Origin: Nocardia nova NBRC 15556
GTDB lineage: Bacteria; Actinomycetota; Actinomycetes; Mycobacteriales; Mycobacteriaceae
Assembly (NCBI RefSeq): GCF_001613005.1
Contig: NZ_BDBN01000030.1
Span: forward strand, 51,013-115,012
Length of the DNA stretch: 64,000 bases
Direction: 5' to 3'
Part shown: piece after piece, positions 1 through 7,997 of the stretch
How positions within the stretch are numbered: position 1 is the first letter of the stretch
How the letters are laid out: every line of letters starts with the position of its first letter
Translations under genes and position numbers: made by a program
Notes under the pieces: generated by a model
The model's database searches: none
What the model saw: the letters and a program-made list of their open reading frames with translations, nothing else
Told to the model about the DNA's origin: nothing

Positions 1-1054
1 GGGAGTCGTCGCTGCGCGGCGGTGTCGCGGTTGGTTCGATCTCTGGTCGGGGCGCGACAGCGGTCCGAGGGACGCTGTGGCCGGGCGCACTCGGGCGCGT
101 GCGTGGCGGCCGGCCGTTCAAAAGCGCCAACCGTGCGTTGTAGGCGTCGAGGGCAGCTTGTTCGTGGTCGACATCGGCATCGATGGTGGTCGTGCCGAGC
201 AGTGCGCGGTGGCGGATACCGTCGAGCCAGGGACCGAGCCCGGTATCGCGGTCGGCGACGCGGATCCATTGTCCGGAAACGGTAATCATGATCAGCATCA
301 TCAATCCGTCACCGCCGAGCCACATGATGATCCCGGCGAGGTTCTGGTCGGCCAGCGCGCTCGGACCCCAGTCGCGGGAGCCGGCATAGGCGGGGGCGAG
401 CACGGTCGACGACATCATCAGGGTGACGCCGATGAGGGTGTCGGGTCCGACGCAGATGGCGAGCACGACGAAGCGTAATCCGTGCGGCCACTCGGGCTCG
501 ACGGTCAGTTCGTCACCCGCGAGGGGTAGCAGCAGCAGATAGCCGGTGACCAGGTAGAGCGCGAGTTCGCTGTCGTGAATCCACATGTGCGTCGACATCG
601 CCTGCTGGAATCCGGTCAAGTGGGTGAGCAACAGGACAGCGCTGTAGAGCGGCACGGTGAACCGCGCGGAGACCAGGATCCGGAAGGCGCGGCTCGTTCG
701 CATCCGGTCGATAGCTGTGGCGGCTCCCGAGGCGTCGTGCAGAAGGCGGATCGGCTGTGCCCACACCAGCAGCGCAGGAATGACCATGATCAGCAACAGG
801 TGCACCACCATGTGCACCGAAAACAGCGCGTGCGAGTACGTCGCGAGCGCACTGTCGACTGCCACGATCACCAGCATCAGTGCGGCCAGCCAGCACACCG
901 TGCGCAGCAGCGGCCAACGCAGCCTTCGGCGCGCCGCTCGCCATGTCAGGAACAGGTAGCCGGCCGCGGCGGCCACGACGAGTGTGTCCACGACAGGCGA
1001 CCACGTCCAGGTACCGAAGATCGTGGCCGCCGTGGGCGCGGGGATGCCGGTCAC
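1..1054 (-). CDS. CtaG-type cytochrome c oxidase assembly membrane protein (3' end cut off)
   Basis: The frame is open from a GTG at 1054 to the window edge without a stop, so the C-terminus is missing. It starts with residues VTGIPAPTAATIFGTWTW and continues through several hydrophobic helices. His-containing stretches such as HALFSVHMVVHLLL, LTHLTGFQQAMSTHMWIHD and MWLGGDGLMMLIMI are typical of the caa3_CtaG family of copper-linked oxidase assembly factors. These are inner-membrane proteins of about 300 residues. The visible part is about 351 codons, and the last 50 or so (window positions 1-150) look like a Pro/Arg-rich soluble tail. It is divergent from the ClC gene, with only about 73 bp between the starts. 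The family call is from motif memory. Confidence 0.72.
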   Translation of the reverse strand, partial: MTGIPAPTAATIFGTWTWSPVVDTLVVAAAAGYLFLTWRAARRRLRWPLLRTVCWLAALMLVIVAVDSALATYSHALFSVHMVVHLLLIMVIPALLVWAQPIRLLHDASGAATAIDRMRTSRAFRILVSARFTVPLYSAVLLLTHLTGFQQAMSTHMWIHDSELALYLVTGYLLLLPLAGDELTVEPEWPHGLRFVVLAICVGPDTLIGVTLMMSSTVLAPAYAGSRDWGPSALADQNLAGIIMWLGGDGLMMLIMITVSGQWIRVADRDTGLGPWLDGIRHRALLGTTTIDADVDHEQAALDAYNARLALLNGRPPRTRPSAPGHSVPRTAVAPRPEIEPTATPPRSDDS

Positions 1055-1080
1055 TGTCGGTCGCCAAATACGAGCATTCT

Positions 1081-1099
1081 ACAATTGTTGCACTGTGCA
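1081..1099. promoter_or_regulatory. Palindromes between the divergent ctaG-like and clc genes
   Basis: Two adjacent perfect dyads, ACAATTGT (1081-1088) and TGCAC-T-GTGCA (1089-1099), lie in the 73-bp divergent promoter region. The patch is AT-rich against a GC-rich background. The spacing fits an operator overlapping one or both promoters. The MarR regulator at 2993-3502 is the nearest candidate binder, by inference only. Confidence 0.35.
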
Positions 1100-1127
1100 T
1101 GTTTCGATTGGTTCGAGGGTGGTCGGT

Positions 1128-3002
1128 ATGGGTGTGAGGCCCTCGGAAGTAGCGGGCGGACGGTGGTGGTCGCTGCCGTTGCCGGGGCGGACACCGTGGC
1201 GAGAGTGGCTGCGGGAAAGTCGCGGCGGCTTGGTGGTGCTCGCGCTGGTCATCGGTGCGGGTGCGGGTGGCGGTGCGATCGTTTTTCGTTGGCTGATAAC
1301 GACTTTCACTCGGATCCTGTCCGGGTATGCGGACTATTCGGCCGCCGGGAACGTATCGAATCCGCATGTGGAATTCCTCGGGCCGTCGTTCGTGGTGCTG
1401 GCTCCGGTGGTGGCCGGGCTGGTGTATGGGCCGCTGGTGTACCGGTTCGCGCCCGAGGCCCGCGGCCACGGCGTACCGGAGGTGATGTATGCCGTCGCCG
1501 AGCGGGGCGGGCGGATTCCACCGCAGGTGACCGTCGTGAAGGCACTGGCCTCAGCGCTGTGTATCGGCGGTGGCGGTTCGGTGGGCCGGGAGGGCCCGAT
1601 CGTGCAGATCGGCTCGGCATGGGGGTCGAGTATCGGGCGGTTGACCCGGATCTCTGAGCGGCGCTTGCGGATACTGGTGGCCTGCGGCGCGGCGGGCGGG
1701 ATCGCCGCGACGTTCAACGCGCCCATCGCCGGACCGTTCTTCGCGATGGAGTTGATCCTGCGCGATTTCGCCGCCGAATCCTTTGGTGCGGTGGTGCTGT
1801 CGAGTGTGACCGCGAGTGTGATCGGTCGCGCCGCCCTCGGCAGCGAGCCATTCCTGGACCTGCCGGCCTTCGGCCTGCGCTCGGGGTGGGAATACGGCGC
1901 ATTCGCCCTGCTCGGTGTGATAGTCGGTCTGGTCGGCGTCGTTTTCACGCACGTGCTGTACCGGATCGAGGACGTGTGCGACTGGGTCTGGCGGTGGCCG
2001 GAGTGGCTGCGGCCCGCCGTCGGTGGCCTGCTGCTGGGGGGCCTGCTGCTGGTGTTACCGCAGATGTACGGCGTCGGCTATCCGGTGCTGGGCAACGCCA
2101 TCGGCGGTCACTATGTCCTGTGGATGCTGGTCGTACTGATGGCCGGGAAGATGCTCGCGACGAGCCTTACCATCGGGATCGGCGGTTCGGGTGGAGTGTT
2201 CGCGCCCTCGCTGTTCATCGGCGCGATGGGTGGCACCGCGTTCGGCGTCGTTGTCCATCATCTGTTCCCGGGCGCGACCGCGGCGCCCGGTATGTACGGA
2301 CTCATCGGTATGGGCGCCGCGTTCGCGGGCGCGACGCGGGCCGCGATCACCGCGGTCATCATCCTCTTCGAGCTGACCGGTGAGTATTCGATCATCCTGC
2401 CGCTCATGCTGGCCGTGGTCGTAGCCACCGGAATCTCCCGGGCAGTATCGAAAGAGACCATCTACACCCTCAAGTTGACTCGCCGTGGCGTGGATCTGGA
2501 TGCGGCACACGCGGGCCCGGCCGGTCGGCTCGACCGGATCCGGGTCGGGCAGGTGATGGAGCCGTGTCCGGAACCAGTCGAGGCCGACATCACCGTTGAG
2601 GGCGTCAGTCGCATCGTCTGGACATCGGCCCATTCGATGGTGCCTGTCGTGGGGGCGGACGGAAGATACCGCGGTTGCGTCACCGCCGCGGCGGTGGCCG
2701 AAACACTCGCCGACACCGAATCGGCGGACACCACAGTCGCCGACTTGGCGGTGCTGCCTCCGACGGTCATCGAAACCGCCACGCTCGCAATCGCTCTCGA
2801 CGCGCTGACTGGACAGCCGGGCACCGGGATACCGGTCGTCAACGATGTCGGTGACACGGTGATCGGCTGGCTCACCCACAGCGCAGTACTCGGCGCACTG
2901 CACGATGGGTCTGCCGCCGATCGGGCACGAGCGGCGCGTGTGCAGTCCGGGTCTGCCGACGTCGGCGCAGCGCGCACCGTTTCGGGCGGACGTCAGAGCT
3001 GA
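1128..3002 (+). CDS. ClC-family chloride channel/antiporter with C-terminal CBS domains
   Basis: A 624-residue integral membrane protein with many hydrophobic helices. The diagnostic ClC motifs are in order: GHGVPEVM (selectivity region), GREGPIVQIG with the gating glutamate at about residue 155, and GSGGVFAPSLFIGA (the GxFxP loop). After about residue 450 the chain becomes soluble and carries two CBS-like repeats (RVGQVMEPCPEPVEADITVEG..., VADLAVLPPTVIETATLAIA...), as in nucleotide-sensing ClC proteins. The ATG at 1128 is preferred because residues upstream in this frame do not resemble a ClC N-terminus and would overlap the divergent CtaG gene. The gating Glu is present, which fits either a H+/Cl- exchanger or a gated channel. 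No fluoride-type signature or fluoride riboswitch was seen. The stop overlaps the convergent MarR gene by 10 bp. Confidence 0.9.
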   Translation: MGVRPSEVAGGRWWSLPLPGRTPWREWLRESRGGLVVLALVIGAGAGGGAIVFRWLITTFTRILSGYADYSAAGNVSNPHVEFLGPSFVVLAPVVAGLVYGPLVYRFAPEARGHGVPEVMYAVAERGGRIPPQVTVVKALASALCIGGGGSVGREGPIVQIGSAWGSSIGRLTRISERRLRILVACGAAGGIAATFNAPIAGPFFAMELILRDFAAESFGAVVLSSVTASVIGRAALGSEPFLDLPAFGLRSGWEYGAFALLGVIVGLVGVVFTHVLYRIEDVCDWVWRWPEWLRPAVGGLLLGGLLLVLPQMYGVGYPVLGNAIGGHYVLWMLVVLMAGKMLATSLTIGIGGSGGVFAPSLFIGAMGGTAFGVVVHHLFPGATAAPGMYGLIGMGAAFAGATRAAITAVIILFELTGEYSIILPLMLAVVVATGISRAVSKETIYTLKLTRRGVDLDAAHAGPAGRLDRIRVGQVMEPCPEPVEADITVEGVSRIVWTSAHSMVPVVGADGRYRGCVTAAAVAETLADTESADTTVADLAVLPPTVIETATLAIALDALTGQPGTGIPVVNDVGDTVIGWLTHSAVLGALHDGSAADRARAARVQSGSADVGAARTVSGGRQS

Positions 3003-3502
3003 TAACCCTCGATATCCTCACCGGGAGGCGGTTCGCCACCAGCGGCGGTGAAGGCGGTCAGCGCCTGCACCAACCCTGCCCGGTCGGCGACGGGCATCTT
3101 GGCGGCCACGGCGGCGATCTCGTTGCGCCGGTGAGCGGTGGCGGTGTCCACCACATGCCGTCCACGTTCGGTGAGTGCAACGATCTGCTCCCGACGCGAA
3201 TTCGGATTCGTCCGCCGGTCCAGCAGACCGCCGGTGACCAAGCGGTCCACCATGCGGGTGGCTGTGGAGGGCTGCACATTGAGCAAACCGGCCAGCGTGG
3301 CGACATTCGAAGGCCCCCGGCTGGACAGGATCACCAGCGTCCGGAATTGCGGGATCGTGATCGTCTCGTCGACCGCCGCGATCGACCGCGCCGACAGCGC
3401 CACCAGCAGCCGAGAGGCCGTCAGCAATGCGTCGGTCAACTGATCGATGTCGTGTGCCGCGTCGGCACCGGTCTTCGTCACGGTCACCTCCCTTGGCTGC
3501 AT
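2993..3502 (-). CDS. MarR-family transcriptional regulator
   Basis: A 169-residue protein from the ATG at 3502; GTG codons five and seven residues further in are alternative starts. The winged-helix core reads ITIPQFRTLVILSSRGPSNVATLAGLLNVQPSTATRMVDRLVTGGLLDRR, followed by the wing (RTNPNSRREQIVALTERGR). The pattern is typical of MarR dimers that repress neighbouring genes and respond to small phenolic or oxidising ligands. It is convergent with the ClC gene and overlaps it by 10 bp. A divergent partner gene is missing because the upstream side is the decayed zone, so its target may have been lost or may be distant. Confidence 0.88.
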   Translation of the reverse strand: MQPREVTVTKTGADAAHDIDQLTDALLTASRLLVALSARSIAAVDETITIPQFRTLVILSSRGPSNVATLAGLLNVQPSTATRMVDRLVTGGLLDRRTNPNSRREQIVALTERGRHVVDTATAHRRNEIAAVAAKMPVADRAGLVQALTAFTAAGGEPPPGEDIEGYQL

Positions 3503-3834
3503 CCGTTCAACCCGTTTTGGTGAGATATGGGCCGATAGCCGAATCATATTGTCCGGTCCTCGGTAGGCGCGACAGGCGTCATCCCTGCCGCTGGGTCGAT
3601 GATGGTGTAAATGACGACCAGATCGCGTGCCCAGGCTTTCAACATGGCCGCCGCCGAGTACGCGGCCAGTCGACCCTCCTATCCACCCCAGCTTTTCGAC
3701 GCGATCGAAGAGGTGATCCGGCGTGCCCAGGCAGCCCGGCAGAAAGTGGGTACGACCCGGATTCGAATCTGCTGGAGCGGCTATCCGCATTCTCGATGTC
3801 GCCCCTCGGCGGCCACGATGGACAGGAGCGGAGC
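3503..3834. other. Gene-poor stretch between marR and the YrhK gene
   Basis: Apart from the methyltransferase stump at 3611-3725 no coding pattern is convincing. The first 110 bp upstream of marR are relatively AT-rich and probably hold the marR promoter. One weak dyad (ATATGGG...ATCATAT, about 3524-3550) is visible, with no further support. Confidence 0.4.
3611..3725 (+). pseudogene. N-terminal fragment of a class I SAM-dependent methyltransferase
   Basis: The frame starting MTTRSRAQAFNMAAAEYAAS and continuing RPSYPPQLFDAIEE is the standard N-terminus of a family of actinobacterial small-molecule methyltransferases. It stops matching after about 38 residues. The expected glycine-rich SAM-binding motif (VxDxGxGxG) never appears. 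The frame runs on as unrelated Arg-rich sequence and is overtaken by the YrhK gene. I read it as the 5' stump of a deleted gene. The family call rests on this one short segment. Confidence 0.55.
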
Positions 3835-4137
3835 ATGCGCCAGGCCCGACACGATCACCCGGATCGGCCGGTACGGTTTTCGATCGGCGACGAGGTGCTT
3901 GTAATCGATAGTCGTTATGAAACGGCATCCATCGTGAACGACGTGCTCATCGCGTTGTGGTTCACCATCGGCAGCGCATTGTTCCTCTCCGAGCCCACTC
4001 AGGTCGCGGGCACCTGGATGTTCCTGATCGGGTCGATACAGTTCCTGATCCGCCCGGTCATCCGGCTCGGGCGTCGAATTCACTTGCGGCGCTTGGGCAG
4101 CGACGCCGGACATCGGGCCGCCGACTATGATTATTGA
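3835..4137 (+). CDS. YrhK-like small membrane protein
   Basis: A 100-residue protein with a purine-rich ribosome site (GGAGCGGAGC) just before the ATG at 3835. After a charged N-terminus comes a YrhK-type core: YETASIVNDVLIALWFTIGS, then a short loop, then WMFLIGSIQFLIRPVIRLGRRIHLRRL. That gives two closely spaced membrane helices with the conserved FxIGS and FLIRPxIRL elements. YrhK-domain proteins are widespread, but their function is unknown. It looks intact although it sits among gene remnants. Confidence 0.75.
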   Translation: MRQARHDHPDRPVRFSIGDEVLVIDSRYETASIVNDVLIALWFTIGSALFLSEPTQVAGTWMFLIGSIQFLIRPVIRLGRRIHLRRLGSDAGHRAADYDY

Positions 4138-4667
4138 GTTCAGCGCGGTCCCGTCCAGCGCCGTCGATCGGCAGCGCGCCCCCGGTGGACTGCGGTACCA
4201 GCTTCGTAATCGGTCGGCCTGTTCGGCCACACCAAGGGGCGACGCCAACGAAACCGTCGCCTGCCTCCTCGACGACGTGCCCACCCTGATTCCCGCGATA
4301 GCAGCCGACCCCGGCGACGTTCTGAATTAGCTTGCGGCCCAGGGTGTCTTGTTCACAGCATGAGAGGGGCTGGTATCGACCCATCGCCTTCGGCAAGGGC
4401 GGTGTCGGAAAATCCAGTGTGACCGTGAATCTCGCTGTGGCCTGGTCTGTTGAACGGCTACTTGCCGTTCGGAAACGATGCCGAAGTCGCCAGGAATGTG
4501 TTGTAACTGCGCCGCCGCGTTTCCCAATCGCGGATCGCACGGACGCGGTGGCAACCGCGCATGATCGAACACTCGTGCCGCCGAGAACGGTGCTGCGCGC
4601 GGCGGTGTGGACTCCCACTCTTCTGATCCGCAGTCAGCCGGGATTTACACCTTATCTCCGGCAGCGA
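4138..4667. other. Decayed stretch with a P-loop ATPase remnant
   Basis: No complete gene can be supported here. Several overlapping frames are open on both strands, but their composition is that of antisense or shadow frames. The only recognisable protein segment is the Mrp-like P-loop, listed separately. Immediately after the YrhK stop, one plus-strand frame (4127-4330) has no recognisable motif. Confidence 0.45.
4375..4446 (+). pseudogene. Fragment of a Mrp/NBP35-type P-loop ATPase
   Basis: In one plus-strand frame the residues PIAFGKGGVGKSSVTVNLAV appear. They match the deviant Walker A region of Mrp/ApbC iron-sulfur carrier ATPases almost residue for residue (usual form: ASGKGGVGKSSVTVNLA). 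The similarity ends within about 22 residues on both sides, and no Walker B or CxxC motif follows. It is best read as a relic of a gene copy destroyed by rearrangement. A chance match of this length to such a specific motif is very unlikely. Confidence 0.6.
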
Positions 4668-5099
4668 TCAGCCGTGCATGACCACCTCGAGGCGGGAAGC
4701 GTCGGGGAAGTGGGTACCGAGCGTGGTCAACTCGATCGCGATCCGCCCCGGGCCGGGGGCGAAGGATATCGAGTTGGTCTCGTTGTGGAACATGTGCCGG
4801 GACACGCTACCCGCCCCACCGCTGTCCAAATTGCGCCAGTTGACGACCGCGACCAGCGACGACCCGCATCCCGCGCTGCCGGTGCCGGCGATGTCGTCGG
4901 TTTGGTAGCCGATGGAGACCTGGTTGCTGTCATCGAAGATGTTGGCCTTGGCGTCGATGGTCGTCGCGCACGGGCCGCCATCGAACTGTGCAGTCAATGT
5001 CGGCATACCGGTGTGCGACTCGGCTGAGGCCGGCGTGGCCTGAAACAGAAGCGCGCTACCGACGGCAGCGAGGATGGAAACAAGGGAAGAAGCGTGCAT
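4668..5099 (-). CDS. Small secreted protein of unknown function
   Basis: A 143-residue protein with a clear Sec signal peptide (MHASSLVSILAAVGSALLF, then an AxA-type cleavage site at ATPASA, about residues 22-27). The mature part of about 116 residues is acidic to neutral. It contains two cysteines (in GGPCATT and SAGCGSS) that could form one disulfide, and the segments DDIAGTGSAGCGSSLVAVVNWRNL and GSVSRHMFHNETNSISF suggest a beta-rich fold. I do not recognise the family. Small exported proteins of this kind are common in Nocardia. It stands alone between decayed sequences. Confidence 0.7.
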   Translation of the reverse strand: MHASSLVSILAAVGSALLFQATPASAESHTGMPTLTAQFDGGPCATTIDAKANIFDDSNQVSIGYQTDDIAGTGSAGCGSSLVAVVNWRNLDSGGAGSVSRHMFHNETNSISFAPGPGRIAIELTTLGTHFPDASRLEVVMHG

Positions 5100-5330
5100 G
5101 GTGTCCTCTCGCAGTTCAGGCCCTACACGCTATCGACACACGGGTTCAGGTTCCATCGACCGCACCATCCCGAGTCCACTTTGGCCGGTAGGCGCCGGCG
5201 CATCCGTGCAACTTGCGGGTCAGCCCGAAGATGCCCTCGGTGGGTGCGTCGGATTGGGTTACATCCCGAACCGACACTGTATGAATGGGTTTCAGCCAAC
5301 TCCATACCCGACGGATCCGCGTAGTCCTCA

Positions 5331-6492
5331 GGTTGCAGGAGTTCTCGCGTGCATTCGAATCGAAGGCGGTCGTGTCCGCTACCTCGAAGCCGACCTCATC
5401 GACTGGCTGCGGCACCTGGAACAGCACGGCGGTAGCTACACCCGCACGTCGGCGCAGGTCCGCACGATCGATGAATGCCTGCAGGCGTTCGAGCGACAGT
5501 GGGCGGTGAACCGACGCAAGGGCACCGTGCGTCGCAACAGCAAGCACCGGGAGAAGGTGAAGCTGAAGCTCACCGACAAGATGAGCGCGACCTTCGAAAT
5601 GTTCGCCTGCCAGGATGCGATCAAGCTGGAGACCGAACTTCCTACATCACCGATATCGAGTATCTGTCGCCGTCGGTGGCGTATCGCCATCACGTCATCC
5701 TCGGCATGATCTTCCGGGAGCAACCCTGCAAGGGCTGTTCGACGTGTGCCCGATGACCGGGGTGCCCGCGCGGACACCACCGCCGCGAACGGGCAGCGAG
5801 CGTTGACCGCGGACGAGTGCGCGGAACTGCCGATCATTCTCGGAGACGCCGGATCTCAGCCCCGCGGGCACGACCACGTTCTGCCCATCTCTCTGCTGCT
5901 GCTGGGTACCGGTGTGCGTTTTGGCGAGGGGCTGGCCGCACGGCGGTGCGATATGCCCGAGCTCGACGACCCCGCAGTGGAACGCGCGCGGTCTTTCATG
6001 TCTGTTGGACGATCGTGAAGCGGGACAACATGCCGCCGTTCCGGCAGGACGGCCGTAAGTGTGGTGCGCGCAGTGATTACTGCATTGTCATGCCGATATG
6101 GCTCAGGCGGAGATGAGAGTGCGGAAACGGGTGTGCAATCCGGCGAGCGAGGACGAGCATCTGTTCATGAGCGGCGACCGCATTGTCTACACCGCTCTCG
6201 CCCACTACGCGCTGGCTGTGATGCGGGAGGGCACCGCGCTGGATTGATTCTGCTGGGCCCCCTGCGTGACGCCGCGGCCACCGAGGTCGCCGGACGCAGC
6301 GGGGACAAGGCGAGGGCCTGTGCACAATTGGGCCATTCGGAAAGGTCGTCGACCGCAACGCATCACTACATCGACAAGCGCGGGTTCGAGCGCAAGGCCG
6401 TCGACAACTCCCAGTGGTTGGAGTACCTGAATCCCAAAAGTGACGGTAAAGTAACGAATCTGGCTCGATTCCCACAGTCGGCAGCCGCCTGA
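5331..6492 (+). pseudogene. Degenerate excisionase plus tyrosine-recombinase (integrase) of an integrated element
   Basis: No single frame is open, but recognisable pieces lie in order. At about 5350-5415 a MerR-like excisionase helix (IRIEGGRVRYLEADLIDWL) is visible. At about 5790-5960 comes the start of an integrase catalytic domain (RALTADECAELP..., LLLLGTGVRFGEGLAARRCD) with the box I arginine. At about 6265-6390 comes box II (PLRDAAATEVAGRSGD..., QLGHSERSSTATHHYIDK) with the conserved LGHS and catalytic-type Tyr, while the expected His of HxLR is missing. The C-terminus reads RKAVDNSQWLEYL and ends at 6492. Several frameshifts separate the pieces, so the enzyme is dead. It marks the edge of an old integrative element, whose other genes seem to be gone. 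Confidence 0.7.
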
Positions 6493-6560
6493 CCTGCGGA
6501 AATGTTTCGAGTCAGCGCAATCCGATCGTTATGTCGGGTGATCGATCCGATGGGAAATAG

Positions 6561-7169
6561 ATGAGATTCACCAATATTGTCGGTACCTCGCTGATCGCTA
6601 TCGCGGCGACGAGCATCGCCTACGGTACCGCTTACGCCGAGCCCGGCGCGCCCGCGCCGGCTCCGAGCCAGGTGCAGACCCAGCAGAGCCCGGCCGTGCA
6701 AGGCACGGACCAGGGTGTCGGCTACACCACCGAACTCGCCGATATGGGCAACAAGATCGTCACCACGGTGACGGGTGGCAAGTTCGCCCTCACCTCGGAC
6801 AAGTCGGCGGTCACCCTGACCAACGACAAGGGTGCCGTGGTGATGAGCTATCCGCTTTCGGCCAAGGGCCCCAACGGCACCTCCGTCGCCGCCGCGGTGA
6901 ACGAGGACGGCACCAGCCTGACGCTGACCCCCCAGGGGCAGCCGATCTCGTCGGTGAAGAACATCTCCGGTCAGGACTGGTTCTTCTCCGAGTTGCAGCA
7001 CGCCTCGCTGGGTGCCGCGGTGGGCGCGGTGATCGGCTTCCTGGTCGGCCTGCTGTTCATCGGCATCGGCTCGATCCCGGGTGCGGTGCTGGGTGGTGTG
7101 ATCGGCCTGCTGGTCGCGGGTGGTCAGCCGCTGATCGACTCCGCCTTCGCCTACTTCAGCGGCAACTGA
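6561..7169 (+). CDS. Secreted/membrane-inserting DUF8020-like protein
   Basis: A 202-residue protein from the ATG at 6561. It has a signal peptide (MRFTNIVGTSLIAIAATSIA, cleavage near AYA-EP), a Pro/Gln-rich linker (APAPAPSQVQTQQ) and a beta-rich mid-domain (residues about 45-130). Two C-terminal Gly/Ala-rich hydrophobic segments follow (AAVGAVIGFLVGLLFIGIGS and GAVLGGVIGLLVAGG), then DSAFAYFSGN. This layout matches a family I know mainly from Nocardia genomes, present there in several copies, of unknown role. The glycine-zipper tail suggests insertion into a membrane or the mycolate outer layer. It is followed at once by cobK, with 19 bp between its stop and the proposed cobK start. Confidence 0.75.
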   Translation: MRFTNIVGTSLIAIAATSIAYGTAYAEPGAPAPAPSQVQTQQSPAVQGTDQGVGYTTELADMGNKIVTTVTGGKFALTSDKSAVTLTNDKGAVVMSYPLSAKGPNGTSVAAAVNEDGTSLTLTPQGQPISSVKNISGQDWFFSELQHASLGAAVGAVIGFLVGLLFIGIGSIPGAVLGGVIGLLVAGGQPLIDSAFAYFSGN

Positions 7170-7188
7170 CACCGGAAGTGCTGCGACA

Positions 7189-7926
7189 CTGAAGGTTCTG
7201 ATTCTCGGCGGCACCCGGGAAGCCCGGCAGCTGGCCGAAATCGTCTCCGGCGAGCGAGGATTCGACATCGTCTCCTCGCTCGCCGGACGTGTGCGTGAAC
7301 CGGTCCTGCCCGCCGGTGCGGTGCGCATCGGCGGCTTCGGTGGCGTCGAGGGGCTGCGGAACTGGCTGGCGGACAACGCGATCGAGGCGGTCGTCGATGC
7401 CACTCATCCCTTCGCGGGCACCATCTCCGCGCATGCGGCCGCCGCCGCACGAGCGGGTGGGGTGCCGATCGTGCACCTGCGCCGGCCGGGCTGGTCCGAA
7501 CAACCCGGTGACCGGTGGTCGCGGGTGCCGGATCTGGCGGGCGCCGCCCGCGCCGCGGCCGACTTCGACCGCGTCTTCCTCACCATCGGCCGCCAGGGCG
7601 TGGCCGCATTCGCCGAGCTCGATGAGCCGTGGTTTCTCATCCGCGCCATCGACCCGCCCACCGGACCCGTTCCGCCGCATCATCTTCTGCTTCTCGCCCG
7701 CGGCCCGTTCACCGTGGCGGAGGAAATCGATCTGCTGCGCGAGCACCGCATCTCCGCGATGGTGACCAAGGACAGCGGCGGCGACCTCACCGCCGCCAAG
7801 CTGACTGCCGCACGAACGTGCGGCATTCCGGTCGTAGTCGTCGACCGGCCGCCCGTGCCCGCCGGTGTCGAGTGCGCGGAATCCGTTGCGGCGGCCTGGG
7901 ACTGGTTGAACGCGCTGCGAGGCTGA
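7189..7926 (+). CDS. cobK: CobK, precorrin-6A reductase
   Basis: It reduces precorrin-6A to precorrin-6B with NADPH in aerobic cobalamin synthesis. The N-terminal nucleotide-binding motif KVLILGGTREARQLAE and the sequence ...VVDATHPFAGTISAHAAAA... are hallmarks of CobK/CbiJ. The frame is closed upstream by a stop at 7132-7134 and holds no ATG, GTG or TTG before the conserved KVLILGGT. The likely start is therefore CTG at 7189, ten bases after a GGAAG ribosome site, giving 245 residues. It lies 19 bp behind the secreted-protein gene and is convergent with cobIJ. Confidence 0.9.
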   Translation: MKVLILGGTREARQLAEIVSGERGFDIVSSLAGRVREPVLPAGAVRIGGFGGVEGLRNWLADNAIEAVVDATHPFAGTISAHAAAAARAGGVPIVHLRRPGWSEQPGDRWSRVPDLAGAARAAADFDRVFLTIGRQGVAAFAELDEPWFLIRAIDPPTGPVPPHHLLLLARGPFTVAEEIDLLREHRISAMVTKDSGGDLTAAKLTAARTCGIPVVVVDRPPVPAGVECAESVAAAWDWLNALRG

Positions 7927-7997
7927 GGCTCGCGCCACCACGCGCTGTCCGGCCCGCGCCGTACCGTAGCAGCGAGACCACGCCGACCCGTGTGGCC

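Noticed and set aside
1055..1127. Fluoride riboswitch before the ClC gene
   Set aside because: The region is only 73 bp and lacks the conserved crcB-motif core. The ClC carries the classical GREGP gating glutamate rather than fluoride-exporter hallmarks.
513..1469. 318-residue minus-strand frame over ctaG and clc starts
   Set aside because: It crosses two genes out of frame and has no family motif. The true frame for this stretch is the CtaG-like one, which has no stop inside the window.
4127..4330. 67-residue plus-strand frame after the YrhK gene
   Set aside because: No motif, no ribosome site, and it overlaps the end of the YrhK gene. It is probably noncoding.
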